A stretch of 64,000 nucleotides of DNA from Luidia sarsii (lineage: Eukaryota; Echinodermata; Asteroidea; Paxillosida; Luidiidae), in NCBI GenBank assembly GCA_949987565.1, contig OX465102.1, forward strand, positions 20,624,857 to 20,688,856, written 5' to 3'. The notes beneath the pieces were generated by a model. The model did no database searches, was not told where the DNA came from, and worked only from the letters and a program-made list of their open reading frames with translations. A program made the position numbers and the translations under genes. Below, in pieces: positions 62,967 to 64,000 of the stretch (position 1 is its first letter; the number at the start of each line of letters is the position of its first letter).

Positions 62967-63715
62967 AGGATGTAAGGCAGCTTCCACTCCAGTCCATTGC
63001 TTTTCCTGTGTGCAGGGACTGGCTTCCAATAAGGCCTTTCTGAAAGAGACAATGACATTCCTAGCCTCGTGTTCATGTAGTGATTATCTATGCATACGAT
63101 AATATCCATGAGCTCTGGTTAGACCAACTTGGCCTTGAGAACTACTACGGAACTACGGTCAAAATGTAGGACTAAGGTAATAATAGTAGGACAATGGTAA
63201 TAATACCATTTGTATTTTGTACTTACGAATGAGTACAATTAGGAGCAATTCACTGATGCTTTGCAACTGAAATTTAAAATGTATTGAATATTATATTATA
63301 TTTTGAGTCCTGTTATGGTTTTTTTTCCAGCTCTTTATAGTCAAAGAAAATCTTTTCCTCTTGGTATACAGGGTAGACTATGTCTCAGGTAGCTATTTTA
63401 ATGATAGGTGCTTCGAATTATTGTCTGCCTGGCCTCAGTGCATGCTTCCTCAGGTATCTGAAACTGACTGTCTTAATCAATACGGCACCTCCCTATTTCC
63501 ACCTTGCCTTGTAACAGCCACGAATAATCTTTCTTATTCTACTGTAAGCTGGATTTGCAAAGTGATGTGATAAAAATAATTTAATCAGAGGGAATTTTGA
63601 AACTGGTGCGGTGGGTTGGAGGTTGTTTTGGTGTTTTCTAGGGCTTTCTTTCTTTTATTCAGGATAAAACAGGAAATGAAAAAAGAAATATGACTGGGAA
63701 GTTTTTAACATTTGT
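62967..63715. other. Downstream sequence, no gene seen
   Basis: A 69-codon frame at 63361-63570 has no recognised domain. A direct repeat gtagga(c)taaggtaataata occurs at about 63165-63205. Confidence 0.4.
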
Positions 63716-63717
63716 GA

Positions 63718-63890
63718 AAAATGGAAAAGGAACTTGGACTGCACTGGGACTTTAGCCGGAGACCTCTGGTTTTGTGTACCAGCGCTCTTGCCATCTCGGG
63801 TATCCAGCCCTTAGATGGCAGCCTTCCCTAAAAGTCAATTATCGTTGCTGAGGTGGGGGCGCCAGTCAGAAACATTTAAACATTAAGTGC
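63718..63890 (-). mobile_element. tRNA-derived SINE copy, near full length
   Basis: actgggactttagccggaga, then gtaccagcgctcttgccatc and atccagcccttagatggcag, and the head ggtgggggcgccagtcagaa, matching the head of the 7060 copy. Confidence 0.65.
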
Positions 63891-64000
63891 CACATATAAC
63901 TCCAGGGATCACGCCCCTGTTTTCAAATACCGGTAATCTTTTGGATGAGAAAGCATGTGTACATGAAGTGTAAAATAGAATCGAGTGATGGGATGTTGCG

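Overview
This is animal nuclear DNA. Coding sequence is GC-rich and split into 100-300 nt exons by GT-AG (twice GC-AG) introns, set in AT-richer, repeat-dense sequence. Palindromic TACATG and TAGGCCTA words, tRNA-derived SINEs, a Penelope-like retroelement and many small inverted-repeat DNA elements suggest a marine invertebrate, probably a deuterostome (echinoderm, amphioxus or hemichordate). I cannot name the species.

The window holds two tandem, same-strand genes of the SLC6 family (Na+/Cl- coupled neurotransmitter and amino-acid transporters). Gene A (5-16842) lacks its first exon(s), which lie upstream of the window; 12 exons run from TM2 to the stop codon. Gene B (39974-61679) has all 13 coding exons, 655 residues, and resembles the glycine/amino-acid branch. 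The two share intron positions and phases, and six exons have identical lengths (132, 135, 104, 125, 113 and 100 nt), so they arose by duplication.

Gene B keeps nearly all family ion and substrate residues; the exception is a Gly where TM8 usually has the Na2 Asp. Gene A keeps frame, splice phases, the SYNKFHNN loop and the extracellular disulfide pair, but has replaced most substrate, Na+ and Cl- ligands in TM3, TM6, TM7 and TM8. It carries a proline-rich tail of about 190 residues with a PPAY motif and a C-terminal PDZ ligand (ETTL). Gene B also ends in a PDZ ligand (ETNV).

Between the genes (about 17-39.9 kb) I see no further protein-coding gene. It holds repeats, a frameshifted Penelope-like GIY-YIG endonuclease fragment (34.85-35.23 kb) and a CpG-richer block near 23.5-24.3 kb that could hold a promoter or 5' exon. 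The introns are packed with inverted-repeat elements, some with clear target-site duplications (a hAT-like 1.6 kb element at 51.68 kb; a TTAA-flanked element at 9.58 kb). Two repeat families carry a motif shaped like a hammerhead ribozyme core; one family is tied to the Penelope fragment by sequence downstream of it. All coordinates were read by eye; nothing was searched against a database.
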